Assembly (NCBI RefSeq): GCF_000787575.1
Contig: NW_012236484.1
Coordinates: 1-25,853 of the forward strand
From: Acytostelium subglobosum LB1
Lineage: Eukaryota; Evosea; Eumycetozoa; Acytosteliales; Acytosteliaceae
DNA: 25,853 bases
Direction: 5' to 3'
Shown: one piece after another, positions 24,193 through 25,853 of the stretch
Layout: each line of letters starts with the position of its first letter
Numbering within the stretch: the stretch's first letter is position 1
Program-made: the position numbers and the translations under genes
Notes under the pieces: model-generated
Told to the model about the DNA's origin: nothing
Databases searched by the model: none
What the model saw: only the letters and a program-made list of their open reading frames with translations

Positions 24193-24721
24193 TATGATGT
24201 TGTGATAGATTGATAGAGCTAGGATATTTCACATGTGATAGTTGAATATATATATAATGTTATCGGGTATTCGGCTTAAATTATCCTCGACCAAATATTC
24301 TGTATTTACAACGAACATTATTGTAACAAATCCTCTTCAAACATTTATATATTCTCAAATGTTTGATCAGATTTCGATACGATCCCTCAAAGATTCGATT
24401 GGTTGGTGATGTGGGTAACTTTTAGTTGAGCGAATAAAACAATCAATCAATTTGTGTTCTGTGCAGAGTGTTTGGTGGTTAATGTGTGTGTTGCTAACTA
24501 CAATATACTCCTTACTGATTTAGTTTAAACGTATGATATGATTCAATGTGTGTGTGAATAGGGGGTTATAACGAATCATCAATAGTGAAATTAAACACCC
24601 ACCCAAAGATTACAACATATTTCTTGATAACACCATTAAATACAAATATTTCTTCGACTCACAATAACAAGGATGAGAACACCACTCATTTGTGCACAAA
24701 TAACTAATCCCACTCAAATCA
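24193..24721. promoter_or_regulatory. AT-rich divergent intergenic region
   Basis: These 529 bases hold no convincing gene and are the most AT-rich stretch in the right part, with TATATATATA around 24248. A perfect 9-bp inverted repeat, CAAACATTT (24338-24346) and AAATGTTTG (24357-24365), has a 10-base loop. The region probably carries promoters for both flanking genes. No copy of the left-end hairpin or other terminal repeat was found here. Confidence 0.5.
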
Positions 24722-25213
24722 ATGTCAGAATCTAAAGATATATATCCTTGCAGGGTACATAACTGGAATTTTGAAGAAGTTCACCCCTTTCGCTCTGATC
24801 TATCACGTTTTGATTCATTCAATGGAAATCCATATGGGGTCCTCCTTCAAGACGATGAATGTACAGAGGCCTGTAAGGAGAACATCTACAAATACTGTAA
24901 TCAAACGAAGATGTACATGGACATGATAATCGCCATCACCGAGAATGAACGAATCGGTATCCAAAATATATACCCCACTATGGATTGTTTCAAAATTTAT
25001 TACAGGGGTGCAATGTCTCCAATTGGCATAGAAGAACTTCAACGCTTCATGTCCAAACCGTGGCCAAGATTCAACTTCAACAACGAACCAATATGGGACG
25101 AGGTCAACCAAGAAGGAAAGGTCATCAAACCCATCATCCCAGGATACGACGACGAGGACTATGACCCGGTTGTGAGAGATTCTAAACAACAATACACATT
25201 CCATCAACAATAA
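24722..25213 (+). CDS. Hypothetical protein, 163 aa
   Basis: This is an unrecognised soluble protein starting at ATG 24722. Notable features are Cys residues clustered at CTEACKENIYKYC (about residues 42-54), aromatic-rich segments (KPWPRFNFNNEPIW) and an acidic YDDEDYDP stretch near the C-terminus. No signal peptide or membrane helix is present. The stop codon lies inside AATAAA (25209-25214), the same 3' arrangement as several viral genes. Viral or host assignment is open. Confidence 0.6.
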   Translation: MSESKDIYPCRVHNWNFEEVHPFRSDLSRFDSFNGNPYGVLLQDDECTEACKENIYKYCNQTKMYMDMIIAITENERIGIQNIYPTMDCFKIYYRGAMSPIGIEELQRFMSKPWPRFNFNNEPIWDEVNQEGKVIKPIIPGYDDEDYDPVVRDSKQQYTFHQQ

Positions 25214-25304
25214 AAGTAGATTCGATAGAACATATTTGTTGCCATTCAGCTCTTATATATATTGGTTTTGCTGCTTGCACAAGTCACATGGCCCGATTCT
25301 TAGA

Positions 25305-25835
25305 ATGTTCTTGACCAAATACAAGGCCGATTTGTTAAAGGCACTCCGACCCGAATTGGACAAGATAAGAGCGGATGTAGGCGATCTTGGGCAGCTCAAG
25401 GCAAGCACCATTGTCAATCACAGCCACTTCCAGATGGCCAAGACGGTCTTAAATGACAAGTAAGTATGTATGATTGACCTTGGACTTTGACACTTTAACT
25501 GACATGGTGGTCACAGATCACAGATGATTGTTCTCGACACTCGAAAAGCACCAATCAGTCTCGATGAGGAGCCCGCTCGTCCTGTCAAGAGGGCCAGAAA
25601 AGAAGGGCCCCTCGATCTCAATCAGTCAGACTACACCACTGAGGAGCTGAGTTTCCACAAACTCCAGGAGGTTGTGGAGTATTATGAGCACATCGCGCAA
25701 ATAATGCGCTTAAAAATAAAGAAGCATCGCATCAAACTAAAACAGCTTGACACGTACCTCCAGAAGCTCCAGAAAAAAAAAAAAAATCACAAAATAAAAA
25801 AAGACTCCAGTGATACATCCAAATCGGACGAATAA
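25305..25835 (+). CDS. Hypothetical two-exon nuclear-type basic protein, 157 aa
   Basis: Exon 1 (25305-25459) and exon 2 (25517-25835) join in frame across a 57-nt intron with donor AA|GTAAGT and acceptor CACAG. The combined protein has an N-terminal helix (KADLLKALRPELDKIRADV), a proline/basic patch PVKRARK that could be a nuclear localisation signal, then a long helix ending in a Lys-rich coiled tail. An upstream exon is possible, because TTCTTAG directly precedes the chosen ATG's exon. The A13 run (25772-25784) encodes the poly-Lys part and is a likely sequencing or slippage hotspot. Family is not recognised; it may be a host gene. Confidence 0.5.
25460..25516 (+). other. Predicted 57-nt intron
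   Basis: GTAAGT at the 5' end and TCACAG at the 3' end, with an in-frame TAA just inside the intron (25461-25463). Removing it opens the frame from 25305 to 25835. It is short, and is predicted from sequence alone. Confidence 0.55.
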
Positions 25836-25853
25836 ACAATGAGCAAGAGTATT

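Noticed and set aside
24338-24365. CAAACATTT/AAATGTTTG inverted repeat as the right terminal repeat of the virus
   Set aside because: It shares no sequence with the left edge and lies in AT-rich promoter-like DNA, where such repeats arise easily.
1-25853. tRNA or rRNA genes
   Set aside because: No cloverleaf-type sequence with the expected GGTTCRA box and paired acceptor stem, and no rRNA-like block, was found by eye; a covariance search could still reveal one.

Overview
The window looks like eukaryotic DNA from an amoebozoan, probably a dictyostelid. The reasons are Asn, Gln, Thr and Ser homopolymers in the proteins, CAA/AAC-rich leaders, AATAAA at gene ends, short GT-AG introns in the right flank, and transposon remnants. 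It carries a compact, apparently intact DNA-virus-like segment (minimal extent 1034-21999). No viral gene in it shows a frameshift or internal stop. The organism call rests on style only; no rRNA or diagnostic host gene is present.

Layout. Positions 1-1033 are left flank: a chromodomain-like fragment (3-161), the C-terminal end of a Tc1/mariner-IS630-type transposase (367-579), a TGAA microsatellite and a strong GC-rich hairpin (863-882). A rightward block follows (1034-6615): a possible jelly-roll protein, two unknowns, a RuvC-like Holliday junction resolvase, a small myristoylation-motif membrane protein, an HUH-type single-tyrosine endonuclease and a coiled-coil protein. Next come a two-TM protein (6637-7164, minus), the A32-like packaging ATPase (7313-8623), a small unknown, a YqaJ/lambda-type exonuclease (9338-10330, minus), a PrimPol-type primase (10399-11724, minus) and a deoxynucleoside kinase-like protein (11994-13163). 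The third part holds a zinc-ribbon protein, small membrane proteins, an NLS-bearing acidic protein, the double-jelly-roll major capsid protein (16883-18133, minus), an 835-aa coiled-coil protein and a fibre-like beta protein (21496-21999). The right part (22052-25835) differs: a secreted gene with a signal peptide and an apparent 74-nt intron, an unknown 163-aa gene, and a gene with an apparent 57-nt intron.

Interpretation. Capsid protein plus A32-type ATPase places the element among double-jelly-roll viruses (Bamfordvirae). An HUH endonuclease, with no DNA polymerase, RNA polymerase or helicase visible, matches the published description of the proposed class Mriyaviricetes (yaravirus, Pleurochrysis endemic viruses) better than polintons, virophages or classical giant viruses. 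The likely scheme is nuclear replication: HUH nicking starts synthesis, PrimPol primes, exonuclease and RuvC process recombination intermediates, dNK supplies nucleotides, and the ATPase packages DNA into the capsid. The visible core (about 21 kb) is smaller than the 35-45 kb reported for mriyaviruses, so either it is a reduced relative or it continues beyond the right edge. Family placement is inference; the individual enzyme calls rest on motifs visible here.
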